DNA from: Kitasatospora azatica KCTC 9699 | Lineage (GTDB): Bacteria; Actinomycetota; Actinomycetes; Streptomycetales; Streptomycetaceae | Direction: 5' to 3' | Length of the DNA stretch: 64,000 bases | NCBI RefSeq assembly: GCF_000744785.1 | Contig: NZ_JQMO01000001.1 | Coordinates: 1 to 64,000 of the forward strand | Part shown: in pieces, positions 8,820 to 18,385 of the stretch | Layout of the letters: each line of letters opens with the position of its first letter | How positions within the stretch are numbered: position 1 is the stretch's first letter | The notes under the pieces: model-generated | Told to the model about the DNA's origin: nothing | The model's database searches: none | The model's input: the letters and a program-made list of their open reading frames with translations, nothing else | Translations under genes and position numbers: made by a program

Positions 8820-8926
8820 GGGGTGGGTTTCTCCTTGCTGGGGGGGCGTGTTCGGCGGTGGGAGCCCGCGGCGGAGGAGTGCCGGGTCGGTCGTGTTCTG
8901 TCGGAACGCTCGCCTGAGCCGCCCTT

Positions 8927-9562
8927 TCAGACGTTATCGGACGGGGTGCGGCCGGGTTCTCGTCCGATGGCGGTGGCAGCGGGGTTCGGGCTGATGTTGA
9001 TGTTCTCGTTGCGGATCATGCGGCGCAGGCTGGTGCGGGCGGCGGCGAGGTCGTTTTCGAGGGTGGTGATCTGCTGCTGGAGGTCGTTGTTGTGGGTGGT
9101 GGCTTGCTGGAGCTGGTCGGCGAGTTGGTGGTTGTGGTGGGTGAGTTCGTCGATGCGGGTGGTGAGGTCGTGGGTGGTGAGGGCGTCGAGTTGGCGTCCG
9201 AGGTGGTGGCGCACGGCGGTTTGGGTCTGGTCACGTTCTCGGCGTAGTTGCTTGATCTCTTGGCGGGCGAGTTCGAGTTCGGTGCGCAGGGTGGCGGTGG
9301 CCGAGGAGGTGGTGCCCGGGCCGGCCGGGGTGGGGGCGGGGCGGGTGGTTTGGCGGTGCTGGGCGGCTTGGATGTGGGGGCGGATGGTGTCGGTGTAGGT
9401 GAGCCAGGTGGAGACTCCGGCGGTGCGGGCGACGGTGGTGTGGGTGACGGGGTGGCCGTCGCGTTCGAGGGTGGTGATGGCGTCGAGGGCTCGCCGGCGT
9501 TTGTCGGCGCTGATGCGGGCGCGGGCGAGGGCGAGAGGGGCGGGGTTTCCGGTGCGGTTCAC
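8927..9562 (-). CDS. TnpC-like coiled-coil transposition protein (DUF6262-like, 211 aa)
   Basis: Third gene of the recombinase set. The N-terminus (ARARISADKRRRALDAITTLERDG, with TVARTAGVSTWLTY) is a small helix-turn-helix. From about residue 85 a long coiled coil follows, rich in Gln, Leu and Thr (LARQEIKQLRRERDQ, LQQQITTLENDLAAART). This is the layout of the TnpC/DUF6262 accessory protein of Tn554-type elements, which helps orientation and efficiency of transposition. GTG start overlapping the stop of the upstream gene by four bases. Confidence 0.75.
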   Translation of the reverse strand: MNRTGNPAPLALARARISADKRRRALDAITTLERDGHPVTHTTVARTAGVSTWLTYTDTIRPHIQAAQHRQTTRPAPTPAGPGTTSSATATLRTELELARQEIKQLRRERDQTQTAVRHHLGRQLDALTTHDLTTRIDELTHHNHQLADQLQQATTHNNDLQQQITTLENDLAAARTSLRRMIRNENINISPNPAATAIGREPGRTPSDNV

Positions 9563-12113
9563 TGGCGGCCCGTGGGAGTGCGGTCGATGGCGATCAGGGG
9601 CAGGAGGGGGCGGGGTGCGCCTGCTCTGGCGCGGCGCAGGACGATGCTGGCTTCCTGGAGTTCGGAGCGTTCGTGGGCGGGCATGTCGGCCAGGTACCGG
9701 TTCATGCGGGTGACGACTTGCTCGAACACGGTGATCTGGGCGGTGAGGGCGGTGATGACGAAGTCGGCGGCGTCCATTGCGAGGGCGCTCTCGCGGTCGG
9801 CGCGCAGTTCGTTGATGTGCTGTTCGATGGCGGGCAGGTATGAGGGGTCGGGGCGGTAGAAGCCGCAGCCTGCGCACTGGAATCGGATCGGGCAGGAGGC
9901 GCCGCCGGCCTTCACGTTGGAGGGCTCGGTGCAGCCGCCGTATGGGACGGCGACCTGGCGCAGTTCGTAGGCGGTGGTGGAGGTCGGGGTATGGCTGCCG
10001 TGTCGGTCGACGACGTGGGCGCTGAGGGTGGTGACGGCGGCCCGTTTCCGTTTGAGGGAGACCTGGTAGTAGCGCTGGGTCATGGCGATGGACTTGTGGT
10101 CCATGAGCTCGCGCAGGACGTCGACGGGGGTACCAGCGTCCGCGTGGCGTTGGGCGTAGGAGTGGCGGAAGGCGTAGGGGTAGATGAGGGTGCGGTCGAA
10201 GGGCAGCGGGTTGCCGTGAACGTCGATACCCTCGCCGTACAGCTGGGGGATGGAGGCGACCCAGGTGCGCAGGGTCTCGCTGATGTAGCCGGGAGACAGG
10301 TAGTCGGCGTTGCTCTGCTCGGTGAGGGCAGGGAAGAGGTAGCGGTCACCTGAGGCGGCAGGTCCAGGTGGTTGCGGTGTTGCTGCCATTCGCGGATGGC
10401 CTGGGCCGTCGAGGCGGTGATCGGCAGACGGCGGCGGTAGCGGCGGCGTTTGTGGTTGTCCCAGATCAGGGAGGTCTGGCCGCGGTCGGTCTCCAGGCAG
10501 TCGCGGGACAGTGAGGCAACTTCCAGGGGGCGGCGTCCGGTGTCGCGCAGCACGGTGTAGACGGTGCGGTACAGCAGGTGGAGGTCGGCGGCGGGGATGT
10601 CGCGCCGGCCCGCGACAGTGCCGTGGCCGATCGTGTCGAGGTGGGCGTCGAGCTGGCGGATGACCGACTCGGGGATGGCCTTGCCGATCTCGTCCTCGTT
10701 GTCGTCGTCGCGGCCGACGGTGTGGTGGACCGCGTCGCGGCTGAACGTGCCGGCGAGGTCGTCGAGTACGTCGCTGCGGCGGCCGTAGTCGATGAGCTGG
10801 AAGAAGCTGCCGGTAAGGGCGTTGCGGTAGCCGGAGCTGTAGGGCGTGCCGTCGAGTTTGAGGGCGGTGCGGAAGCCGTCGATGACGGCGCTGACGTCGG
10901 CGAAGCGCAGCGCGGCCGGGTCATGGCCGGCTCCGGGTCGCTGCGCGAGAGCGCGGGAGGCGATGGTGGTGGCGCGCAGGGAGCGGTTGAACTCGTCGGT
11001 GCGGGGCTGCTCGGTGCTGGCCCACAAGCGCAGGACGCGGCGCAGCCAGGGCTGGTCGATGACCGGGGTGAGGTCGACCGTGGCGGGGAACTGGCGGCGG
11101 GTGCGGCCGTTGGTGGCACGCAGGCCGATCGCGCGCAGGTCCAGGACGTCCTCGCCGCGGGTGGGGCGGCCGGTGAACTCCTCGAAGCCCGCCCGTAGGG
11201 CGGTATGGATTTCGTTGAGGGTGCGCCGGTAGGCGGCGTCCTTGGGTGCCGAGAGCTGGATGGGTTCGTCGGACAGCAGGGTGGCGGCGCCGGTGTGGTC
11301 ACGGACGAGGGCGCGGATCCTCGCAGGTCCAAGGACCCTGGCCCACTGGTCGACCTGCTGCAGCGCGTAGAGGACTTCTCGGCGTACCAGGTCGGTCAGG
11401 GGTGCGAGGCTGAACTGGTGGGCGGCGACGTACGGAACCTGGTCCGGCGCCCACGTGGCGATCGGGGTAGGACGAGTGCGGTTGTCGCGGGTCCACGCCC
11501 GTGAATGGAAGCCGCACAGCCCGGAGGCGTTGAAGGACGGGTTGGGGCAGACCGGAACCAGGCAGGGCACCTCATCGGTGAACGGGACCGCGATGTGGCT
11601 CCACCACTGGTCCTCATTGCCTCGACGCCGGTGGTAGTGCCAGGTTCCGTAGTGTGCGGAGCACAGGTCGCGGCAGTGCTTGGGACGCACGCACCGCACC
11701 CCGTCGCGGGTCACGGCGCAGCGGACGACCACCAAGCCGCGCGGCGCCCGGCCGCGCTGGGGAACATGGGTCGCGGCAAACTCCTGCGCGCCCAGGCTTG
11801 ATGCCTTGAGGCGGTCCTCGCACATCGTGCAGAAGCTGTTGCGGGCATTGACCACCTGGTCGCAGGCCGCGGTGCGGCAGGCCGACGCGACGGTGCGGGG
11901 GTTATCGAGGCGGCCGGTGAACAGCCAGCGTCCCTGGTCCCACTCCCCCTCCCACCACGTCGGGTCGGTGTTCTCGGCGAGCCACGTGGCCCAGGCGGCC
12001 GGCTCCACTCCCTGAGGCAAAACGATCTCGCCCGGCTGCCGGCCAGGCCGCGGTGGCGTTGCGGGCCCCGGGGGCAGCAGGCGCAGGTTCCCGGCGAGGG
12101 GCGTCGGCGTCAT
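9559..12113 (-). pseudogene. TnpB-like tyrosine recombinase, frameshifted
   Basis: Large phage-integrase-type recombinase. The N-terminal part is Cys-rich (CDQVVNARNSFCTMCEDR, CRDLCSAHY); the catalytic Arg is in LRDTGRRPLEVASLSR. Near 10350 the frame breaks after HLDLPP. Reading resumes one base back as SGDRYLFPALTEQ and carries the remaining catalytic residues (YAFRHSYAQRH, MDHKSIAMTQRYYQV) and a Cys cluster (CPIRFQCAGCGFY). The active site is thus split between two frames. No slippery heptamer is visible, so inactivation or a base-call error is more likely than programmed frameshifting. ATG start overlapping the tnpA-like stop (ATGA). Confidence 0.8.
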
Positions 12114-13321
12114 CGGTTCTCCCGCAGGGTTTGGAGCCGCTCGACCGCGGCGCGGGTCTCGGTGTCGTCCACGTGCCGGTAACGCTCCATCGACAGCGGC
12201 GAGACACGTCCGAGGAGGTACTGCACGACGTCGCGGTCCACGCCCTCGCGCAGCCACGTCGTCGCGGCAGAGTGGCGCAGCATGTGCGGGCGGCAGGCGT
12301 GGCGGGCCGCGCGGGCGAGCCGGTCGAACATCTCCTTGGTGTTGGGGTACGACATCGCCCGCCCGAGCGGTGAGCGGAACAGGTTCACGAAGACCATGTC
12401 GCCCTCGGCGGCCGCGGCCACGGCGTCGCGTTCATAGCGGTAGGCGGTGTAGAGCGCCACGAGATCGGCGGTGACGGGGATGGTGCGGGGCTTGCGGGTC
12501 TTGGCCAGCGCGCGGTTCGGATTGTCGGTGCGCCGGTGGACGTGGATATGAGGGCCTTCGGTGGTGCAACCGAGCGCGCGGGAGGAGGCGAGCAGGTGCA
12601 TGTCCTGGCGACGCAGCCCGAGCGCTTCACCAATCCGCACCCCCGTACAGGCCAGCAGCGCGACCAGGAACCGATCCCGCGCCCTGGGTGCGAGGCCGAT
12701 CATGTGGGCGATCTGATCTGACGACAGGTCCTCGTAGCGGGGGTCGGTGAGCCGGAAGCGGAACGCGGCCGCGTCCACCGTGCGGAACTGGTTGTCCTCC
12801 CCCGCGTCGTAGCCAGCCGGTAGATGGACCAGGTACTTGGGCTGCGACAGCAGGCCGGCCACCCGGGGTGCGACCCAGCCGTTCGCCACGCAGAACCGCA
12901 GGAGCCCGGCAACAGCCGTCATCACCGCGTTCGCCGTGTTCTGCGACCGGAAGGCCGGCCTGCCCTGCCGCAGAATGCGGCCGCGAGGCGGCAGCGGCTC
13001 GGTCACCAGCCACCGCTGGAAGCCCGACAGCGACAGGAAGCTCGGCGCCCGCCAGTCCAAGCGCCGCCGGGCGCAGTGGTTCAGGTAGAGCACGACACGG
13101 CCCGCATAAGCGCGCTCGGTGTTCGACGACAGCCCCCGCGAGCGCAGCGACGCGATGAACGCCGTTGCTTCCAGGTGCAGTTCCAACGTGACGGTATCGG
13201 CTACCACCCAGCGTGCCTCGCCGGTGGCCGGGGCGACCGCTCGCTCCGCCATGAACCCTGGATCCATGGACCGCACCGTAGCCACAACCACCCGAGCAGT
13301 ACCCGTCGTTGACCCAGGCAT
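12110..13321 (-). CDS. TnpA-like tyrosine recombinase (403 aa)
   Basis: Phage-integrase family recombinase. An N-terminal SAM-like core-binding domain has NTERAYAGRVVLYLNHCARR. The catalytic domain shows Arg in TGVRIGEALGLRRQDM, HxxR in RPHMLRHSAATTWL and the nucleophile Tyr in LSMERYRHVDDTE. First gene of the Tn554-like set and apparently intact. The start is uncertain: codon 19 (MDPGF) or codon 24 (MAERAV) could also serve, since no strong ribosome site marks the first ATG. Confidence 0.85.
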   Translation of the reverse strand: MPGSTTGTARVVVATVRSMDPGFMAERAVAPATGEARWVVADTVTLELHLEATAFIASLRSRGLSSNTERAYAGRVVLYLNHCARRRLDWRAPSFLSLSGFQRWLVTEPLPPRGRILRQGRPAFRSQNTANAVMTAVAGLLRFCVANGWVAPRVAGLLSQPKYLVHLPAGYDAGEDNQFRTVDAAAFRFRLTDPRYEDLSSDQIAHMIGLAPRARDRFLVALLACTGVRIGEALGLRRQDMHLLASSRALGCTTEGPHIHVHRRTDNPNRALAKTRKPRTIPVTADLVALYTAYRYERDAVAAAAEGDMVFVNLFRSPLGRAMSYPNTKEMFDRLARAARHACRPHMLRHSAATTWLREGVDRDVVQYLLGRVSPLSMERYRHVDDTETRAAVERLQTLRENR

Positions 13322-13438
13322 TCATCCCCGCAGGTGACACCCACAGCAAACGTGCCTCACACACCACCAACACCCGCTACAGGACCACATCACCGCAGCT
13401 CAGCACCACACCAAACGTCACCCACACCGACACCAGCC

Positions 13439-14668
13439 CTAGATAACGTCGATGCCTTCCGTCAGGAGGCGACTGTTGCAGAGGATGCCGCACTCCTCGC
13501 CGTCGTCGCCGGTGTGGGCCTTGAAGTCGGCGAACGCGGCGCGGCGGTCCTTGAGGCGGTCGGTGCCGGCCACCGCCTTCGCCCAGATCCGCTCCGGGCG
13601 CTCCGCGTCCTCCAGCAGCTGGGAGGCGTCCAGCAGGGTGTTCGCGAACTCGCGGGCCGCCGTGACCCGGGAGTGGAAGGTGATGACCCGGCGCAGGCCG
13701 AGGTCGGCGACCGCGCGCAGCACCGCGATCTGCAGCGCCAGGCGCAGCAGCTCCTCGTTGCTGCGCTGGGAGCGCAGGTCCGCGATGGCCGGGAGGTTGA
13801 GCAGCTCGCGCAGGTCCTCGTCCGTGACCACCGGCACCAGGACGCGGTAGTCGGCGAGGTAGCCGTGCTCGATCCCCTGTCCGAGGGTCCAGGTGAAACA
13901 GACCTTGCCGTAGATCTCCTGCGAGTCCATGGAGCAGAGCGCGGGCAGCTTCTCGCCGTCGGCGAGGTCGGCCAGGCCGTCCTTCGCGCGCCGGTCGTCG
14001 GCGATCCGCGGGGTCGCGGTGAAGTAGACGCGGCGCTTCGCGGGCACGTCCGCGTCATTGTGGATCGCGGCCCAGGCCTTGCCCTCCGCGCCGGCGGTGC
14101 GGTGCGCCTCGTCGATGACCACCAGGTCCCACTCGGGCAGGCCGAAGTCGTGGTGGGCCTGGACGATGCGCTCCAGTGAGGCGTAGGTCGCGTACACGGT
14201 CACCGGCTCGCCGGCCTTCTCCTTGGCGACCAGGTCGGCGATCCGCGGGGCCTGCGTGGTCACCCGGGCATGGACCCGGCCTCCGGCCTCCGCGCTCTCC
14301 AAAGCCTCATCCCGCGAACAGGCCGCGACAGCCAGCCCCCGGCGACCGCCCCGCAACGACCACGCCTCCGCGGTCTGCTCCAGCAACTCGATCGTCGGCA
14401 CCAGCACCAACACCCGGCCCTTCGCCGCCACGCGCCGGGCGCAGCCAGCCGCAATCAGCGTCTTGCCGGAGCCGGTCGCGGCGACCACCGTGGCGCGGCC
14501 GCCGTCCTTCACCTCGCGCACCGCAGCCGCCACCGCGTCCTTCTGGAACCAGTGCAGCGGCAGCGGGTTCACCGCGGCGGTGCCGGACGGCTGCGCCGGG
14601 ACCGGCTGCCCGGCTGCGGCGCGGAACGCGGCCGGCACGTCGGCCTCGGTGGCGGTGGTGGTCTCCAC
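13439..14668 (-). pseudogene. Second DEAH helicase, truncated
   Basis: Closely related to the intact helicase (same FQKDAVAAAVREVKDGGRA, AATGSGKTLIAA, DEAHRTAGAEGKAWAA). GTG start with AAGGAG at the same spacing. The reading frame ends right after LLTEGIDV, in the middle of the second RecA domain, exactly where the Tn554-like element begins. Motif VI (QAVGRALRQ) and all helicase-associated repeats are missing, so the product cannot be an active helicase. The missing 3' part is not found on the other side of the element in simple order. Confidence 0.85.
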
Positions 14669-14779
14669 GGCGGTGCTTCTCCTTCGGATGCTGAGACGGC
14701 GGGACGAGGCGGTGCTGTGGAAAGGTCGGAGGCGGCCTCTCCCCGGGGCCAAGTCATGGATGGGGAGAGGCCGCCCGGA

Positions 14780-15487
14780 CTACTGCTGGTCCTCGGGGAT
14801 CCAACCCCTCACCTCCAGATACGCAATATCGGCGTCCTCGACGGCGCGGCCGGTCTCCACCAGCCACTCCCGCATCGCCTCGGTCACGTCGCCGTGGTGG
14901 TCCGCGACCCGCTGGGACCACTCGGCGGCGTCGAACCCGCCGGTCGAGCTGGAGCCGTAGGTGCGCTCCTCGGTACCGTCCGCGCGCGGAATGAACCCGC
15001 GGCGCAGGCCCGGCGAGTCGTCTGCCGAACCGGCCGAGTGGACGTACTGGTTGGCCTTCATCCGGACGGTGAAGGCGAGGCGGCCTCCGGCCTGGCCGGT
15101 CTCGTGCACCACGGGCGCGAGGTGGCTCGCGCCGGACTTGATGGCCTGCTTCCCGGCCCGGCCAGCCATCGACCCGCCCGCCTCGCCGACCGTGTCCTTG
15201 CCGCGCACCCGCGCCTTCTGCCCGGTCTTGGTCCGGCGGCGGCTGGTGTTCGCCTCCGCGATCCCGGACAACGCCTCCTCGTCGCGCTCGCCGCCGCGCA
15301 CCGCGCGGACCACCTGGCGCAGCGCGTTGACCATGGACGCGCCCTTGCCCTTGGTGAAGAACTGCGAGACCAGCGAGGTGTCGCGGCCGAGCATCTTGGC
15401 CACCTGCCGCTTGCTGTAGCCCTGGTCCAGCAACTCCTGGGTCAACCGGGCGGCTTCGTTCGGGTTGTTCGGGTCGGCCGGGCTCAC
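14780..15487 (-). CDS. Tpg-like telomere terminal protein candidate (235 aa)
   Basis: N-terminal helix-turn-helix (LLDQGYSKRQVAKMLGRD then SLVSQFF, residues 17-45), a basic middle (SRRRTKTGQKARVRGKD) and an acidic C-terminus (VTEAMREWLVETGRAVEDAD then IAYLEVRGW). Terminal proteins of Streptomyces linear replicons (about 185-260 aa) share the N-terminal HTH, the basic middle and a C-terminal DxxYLE-like end, and are encoded directly downstream of tap, as here with a 4-bp overlap. The protein would be attached to the 5' DNA ends. It is divergent, so the assignment rests mainly on position and layout; a plain DNA-binding regulator is the alternative. Confidence 0.55.
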   Translation of the reverse strand: MSPADPNNPNEAARLTQELLDQGYSKRQVAKMLGRDTSLVSQFFTKGKGASMVNALRQVVRAVRGGERDEEALSGIAEANTSRRRTKTGQKARVRGKDTVGEAGGSMAGRAGKQAIKSGASHLAPVVHETGQAGGRLAFTVRMKANQYVHSAGSADDSPGLRRGFIPRADGTEERTYGSSSTGGFDAAEWSQRVADHHGDVTEAMREWLVETGRAVEDADIAYLEVRGWIPEDQQ

Positions 15488-17748
15488 TGGTCAGCTCCCT
15501 TCTCGGCGAGTTCGGCGCGGCCCAGGCCGCGCAGCTTGAGGTACTGCTCCTGGCTGGTCGGGTGCTCGACCGGGCCGGTCAGGTGGCCCTTGAGCAGGTA
15601 GTCCCCCGGTTCGCCCCGGTAGGGCCAGGGCTGTCGCTCGGTCAGGGCGATGCCGTCCGTGCCGAAGTAGACGACCGTGCCGGGCTTGGCGTGCAGGGCA
15701 CCGGCGTAGCCGATGACCTCCTTGCCCTGCCGGTACTTCATGTCCAGCAGCGCCGCCCGCGCCCCCGACCACACGTAGGCGGCCCACTCGGGGTGCGCGT
15801 ACGGGTCGCGGGAGAAGCCGGCCTGCCGCTGCCAGGTCACCACCTGGTCGTCCTGGCCGAGGATCTCGACCCCGGCGGGGAGGGTCTCGCCGAGCGGGGT
15901 GGTGCCGGAGACCAGACGCGGGCGCTGGGCGAAACCGCCCAGGCCGAACAGCAGCACGCTGCGCACCGCCCGGGACGCGAGGTAGGCGGCGGTGCGCTGG
16001 CGCTCGTCGCCGTGCAGCTTGGAGAGGTTGGTCAGGTCCGCCCAGGCCGCCTTGAGGCGCTTGCCCCACTCGTCGAGCGGCTTGCCGTCCTCGAAGAGCA
16101 GGCCGCCGAGAACCTCGATCCGCCACGGCGCGATGTGGTTCGACAGGGCGAGGTGGACCTCCGCGCCGCCCGCCCACGTGGTGAACGTGGCACCGGGTGT
16201 GGCCGGGTAGACCCAGGCACGGTCACCGGTCACCGGCGCCGGCAACAGCCCGACATGCTCCCATCCCTGAGGGACCATCACCTTAATGTTCCAGTGCGAG
16301 CAGGACATCAACGCCTTCGTCTGCTCCTGCTCACTCATCGCCGCGAACGCGGCGGCGGTGATCCGGCGCGGCGTGCCGACCGGCGACTTCCACAGGTGCT
16401 TGGCGTAGGCGAAGGTGCGGTCGTACTCCACCAGCGCGGGCAGCTGCTCCGGCACGCGCGGGGGCAGGATCAGCTCGGTGCGGCCCTGCCCGCCGGTCGC
16501 GTGCAGCAGACCCCGCAGCTCCTCCGACAGGACCGGGTAGCCGCCGGCCCACTTGCCGGTGGTCGGGATGGTGCGCGACCACAGGTCCCGGCCGGTCTGG
16601 CTCGGGGAGCCCATGAGCACGGCGTCGTCCCAGTGACGGCGCAGCGCCTGCCACAGCAGCGTGAACGCCTGGCGGCAGGTGACGACGTCGGCGCCGTCCG
16701 GGTCGAACCACTCCCCCATGGAGCGGATCTCGGTGCTGCCGCTGTCCGGGGCGCTCGCGGGGGCGTAGCGGCCGACGGGCTGGCGCTGGTGGACGAAGTG
16801 CCCGGCGAGCTTGTCCCGACCGGAGCCCACGGCGGTGGTCCACCGCTCGCTGGGGGTGTTCAGCCACGCGCTCACCGCGTCCTTGAGCGTGGAGTAGCGC
16901 TCGGCGCCGTCGTGCCAGGGGGCACCGGCGGTGATGTAGATCCGCTCCGTGCCGGGCGCGGTCGCGTGGACGGCGTCCAGGATCTCGCCCGGGGTGCGGG
17001 CGCCGAGGTCGACCCGGACGACCTGGTCGCGGACCGCGAGCATCCCGGCGGCCGCGTCCAGGAACACCGTGGAGCGGGCCTGCTGGACGAAGTTCGGGCG
17101 CTTGGAGACCAGGCCCGTGGTGACGGCCTCGAACCGGGCACCAGCCGGGCCCTCCGGGAGGGTGGGCAGCTCACGCGGACCGGCCTCGACCACCGGGCGC
17201 GGCGCGGCAGCGACCGGAGCTACCGAGACCGCCGGGATGACCGGCGCAGCGGCGGGGGCGGGCTGCTCGGCGACGGCCTGGTCCTCGACCTCGGTCGGTG
17301 CCTCGGTCACGGCCGGGGCCGGCTGCTCGAGTACGGGGGCCGGGCGGGTCAGCGCCGGGGCGACCGCGACGGCGGGCTCGTCGACCGGCTCGGCCACGGG
17401 CGCCGGGGCGACCGCGACGGCGGGCTCGTCGACCGGCTCGGCCACGGGCGCCGGGGCGGGCGCGGCCGCGGCCTGGTCGTCGGTCTTGGCGGCGCGGACG
17501 GCGGCCGGGGTCGGGTCCAGCAGCGGCGCGATCCGCACGACGTCGCCGACCGACAACCCGGAGGCCTTCGCGATGGCCGGCGCCTGGGCGCGCTCGTACC
17601 CCGCGAGCCCGGCCACGCGGCGCGAGCGCTGGGCGGTGAGCTTGTCCAGCTCCTTCTGCGCGGTGGCGACGACCTTCTCGGCGGCCGTGATCTCGGTGCG
17701 CAGCTCGCGCAGACCGGCGAGCTCAGCGGTGTACGTCTTGCGGTCCAT
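15484..17748 (-). CDS. Telomere-associated protein Tap-like (754 aa)
   Basis: Large protein resembling the Tap proteins that bind the 3' overhang of Streptomyces telomeres and recruit the terminal protein. A short N-terminal coiled coil (ITAAEKVVATAQKELDKL) and a Pro/Ala-rich linker with two exact 16-residue repeats lead to the conserved core: VLMGSPSQTGRDLWSRTIP, YPVLSEELRGLLHATGGQGR, WEHVGLLPAPV and FTTWAGGAEVHLALSNH. The helix-turn-helix that starts typical Tap is missing here but is encoded by the preceding gene. Start ATG at 17748 was preferred to 17775 because GAAGGGAAG precedes it and it lies eight bases after the upstream stop. Confidence 0.75.
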   Translation of the reverse strand: MDRKTYTAELAGLRELRTEITAAEKVVATAQKELDKLTAQRSRRVAGLAGYERAQAPAIAKASGLSVGDVVRIAPLLDPTPAAVRAAKTDDQAAAAPAPAPVAEPVDEPAVAVAPAPVAEPVDEPAVAVAPALTRPAPVLEQPAPAVTEAPTEVEDQAVAEQPAPAAAPVIPAVSVAPVAAAPRPVVEAGPRELPTLPEGPAGARFEAVTTGLVSKRPNFVQQARSTVFLDAAAGMLAVRDQVVRVDLGARTPGEILDAVHATAPGTERIYITAGAPWHDGAERYSTLKDAVSAWLNTPSERWTTAVGSGRDKLAGHFVHQRQPVGRYAPASAPDSGSTEIRSMGEWFDPDGADVVTCRQAFTLLWQALRRHWDDAVLMGSPSQTGRDLWSRTIPTTGKWAGGYPVLSEELRGLLHATGGQGRTELILPPRVPEQLPALVEYDRTFAYAKHLWKSPVGTPRRITAAAFAAMSEQEQTKALMSCSHWNIKVMVPQGWEHVGLLPAPVTGDRAWVYPATPGATFTTWAGGAEVHLALSNHIAPWRIEVLGGLLFEDGKPLDEWGKRLKAAWADLTNLSKLHGDERQRTAAYLASRAVRSVLLFGLGGFAQRPRLVSGTTPLGETLPAGVEILGQDDQVVTWQRQAGFSRDPYAHPEWAAYVWSGARAALLDMKYRQGKEVIGYAGALHAKPGTVVYFGTDGIALTERQPWPYRGEPGDYLLKGHLTGPVEHPTSQEQYLKLRGLGRAELAEKGADQ
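17352..17458. repeat. 48-bp tandem repeat inside the Tap-like gene
   Basis: Two exact 48-bp copies (17352-17399 and 17400-17447) and the first 11 bases of a third. They encode a Pro/Ala-rich linker repeat (VAEPVDEPAVAVAPA) and keep the frame. Confidence 0.9.
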
Positions 17749-17755
17749 CAGGGTG

Positions 17756-18085
17756 TCACTTCCCTTCCGTGGCATCAGTGCCGGTGTCGACGGGGCGGGC
17801 CCGGCGGGCGAGGGTGAGCCAGCCGTCCGGACCCTGGGTGCCGTGGACGTCGGCCAAGCCCGCGAGCAGGAAGGCGTAGGCGCCGCGCTTGGGGGCCCGC
17901 GGCTGCGCGGTGCCGGCCTCCCACTTGGCGAACGTCTCCCGCCGGACCTCCAGGGCCGCAGCGACCTCTTCCTGGGTGAAGTCGGCGGCCTCCCGCAGGC
18001 GCTTGCGTTCGACGGGATCGGGCAGGTCCCCGCCCCCCTGGGCTCGGGCGATCAGAGCGTCGACCGCCGCGAAAATCTCAGACAT
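17756..18085 (-). CDS. XRE-type helix-turn-helix protein, Tap N-domain-like (109 aa)
   Basis: RKRLREAADFTQEEVAAALEV plus RRETFAKWEAGTAQPRAPKR (about residues 28-68) is a clear XRE/Cro helix-turn-helix. The same kind of domain forms the N-terminus of ordinary Tap proteins, so this gene and the next look like a Tap split in two. AGGAGGT lies ideally before the ATG at 18085. It is the first gene of the three-gene operon and probably binds the repeats in its own promoter. Confidence 0.8.
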   Translation of the reverse strand: MSEIFAAVDALIARAQGGGDLPDPVERKRLREAADFTQEEVAAALEVRRETFAKWEAGTAQPRAPKRGAYAFLLAGLADVHGTQGPDGWLTLARRARPVDTGTDATEGK

Positions 18086-18104
18086 CACATACCTCCTATC
18101 GAAA

Positions 18105-18182
18105 AAGGTAGCACACCGCCTCTCGTCTATGCACGCTTTCATGCTCGCACGCATGCTCACATTGAAACGCTCTCTGAAACGC
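18105..18182 (-). promoter_or_regulatory. Promoter with 12-bp phased repeats upstream of the XRE-Tap operon
   Basis: On the minus strand TGCTACCTT fits an extended -10 box just upstream of the ribosome site. Further upstream, GAGCATG occurs twice and GCGTTTCA twice, with starts near 18140, 18152, 18163 and 18175, i.e. spaced 11-12 bases. Such phasing suggests operator sites for the XRE protein. The binding is inferred. Confidence 0.5.
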
Positions 18183-18199
18183 CCAGGGGGAGATGGCAC

Positions 18200-18385
18200 C
18201 TGACGAGCACGTTCGTCCGCTTGGGGCGCGGGCCGCTGGCCGGGGTGGCGGACCCGAGCCGTGGCGTCGAGGTGTGGCTGCCCGATCAGGAGGGGCGCGT
18301 GCGCCCCGTCGAGGAGGCCGAGCGGTGCGAGCTACCGGCGCGGCATCCGGTCACCGGGGTGCCGCGGATTGCGGTCCGCCGGTGA
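18200..18385 (+). CDS. Small hypothetical protein (about 61 aa), divergent from the XRE gene
   Basis: Reads TSTFVRLGRGPLAGVADPSR, EVWLPDQEGRVRPVEEAERC and LPARHPVTGVPRIAVRR. The translation looks like a real soluble protein. There is no ATG or GTG at the right place: a CTG at 18200 sits seven bases after AGGGGGAG, and a TTG follows at 18221. It shares the intergenic region with the XRE-Tap operon. Confidence 0.4.
   Translation: MTSTFVRLGRGPLAGVADPSRGVEVWLPDQEGRVRPVEEAERCELPARHPVTGVPRIAVRR

Larger units (their letters stand above)
8927..13446 (-). mobile_element. Tn554-like site-specific transposon (tnpA-tnpB-tnpC type)
   Basis: Three co-directional, overlapping genes encode two tyrosine recombinases and a coiled-coil protein, the diagnostic set of Tn554-family elements. 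The right boundary is placed where the adjacent truncated helicase loses similarity to the intact one, in the GIDV codons. The left boundary is uncertain, somewhere in 8820-8926. Members of the family have no terminal inverted repeats and make no target duplication, so exact ends need comparison with an empty site. Confidence 0.7.

Noticed and set aside
15562-17817. 751-codon plus-strand open frame
   Set aside because: Shadow of the Tap-like gene; the composition is typical of an antisense frame in high-GC DNA.
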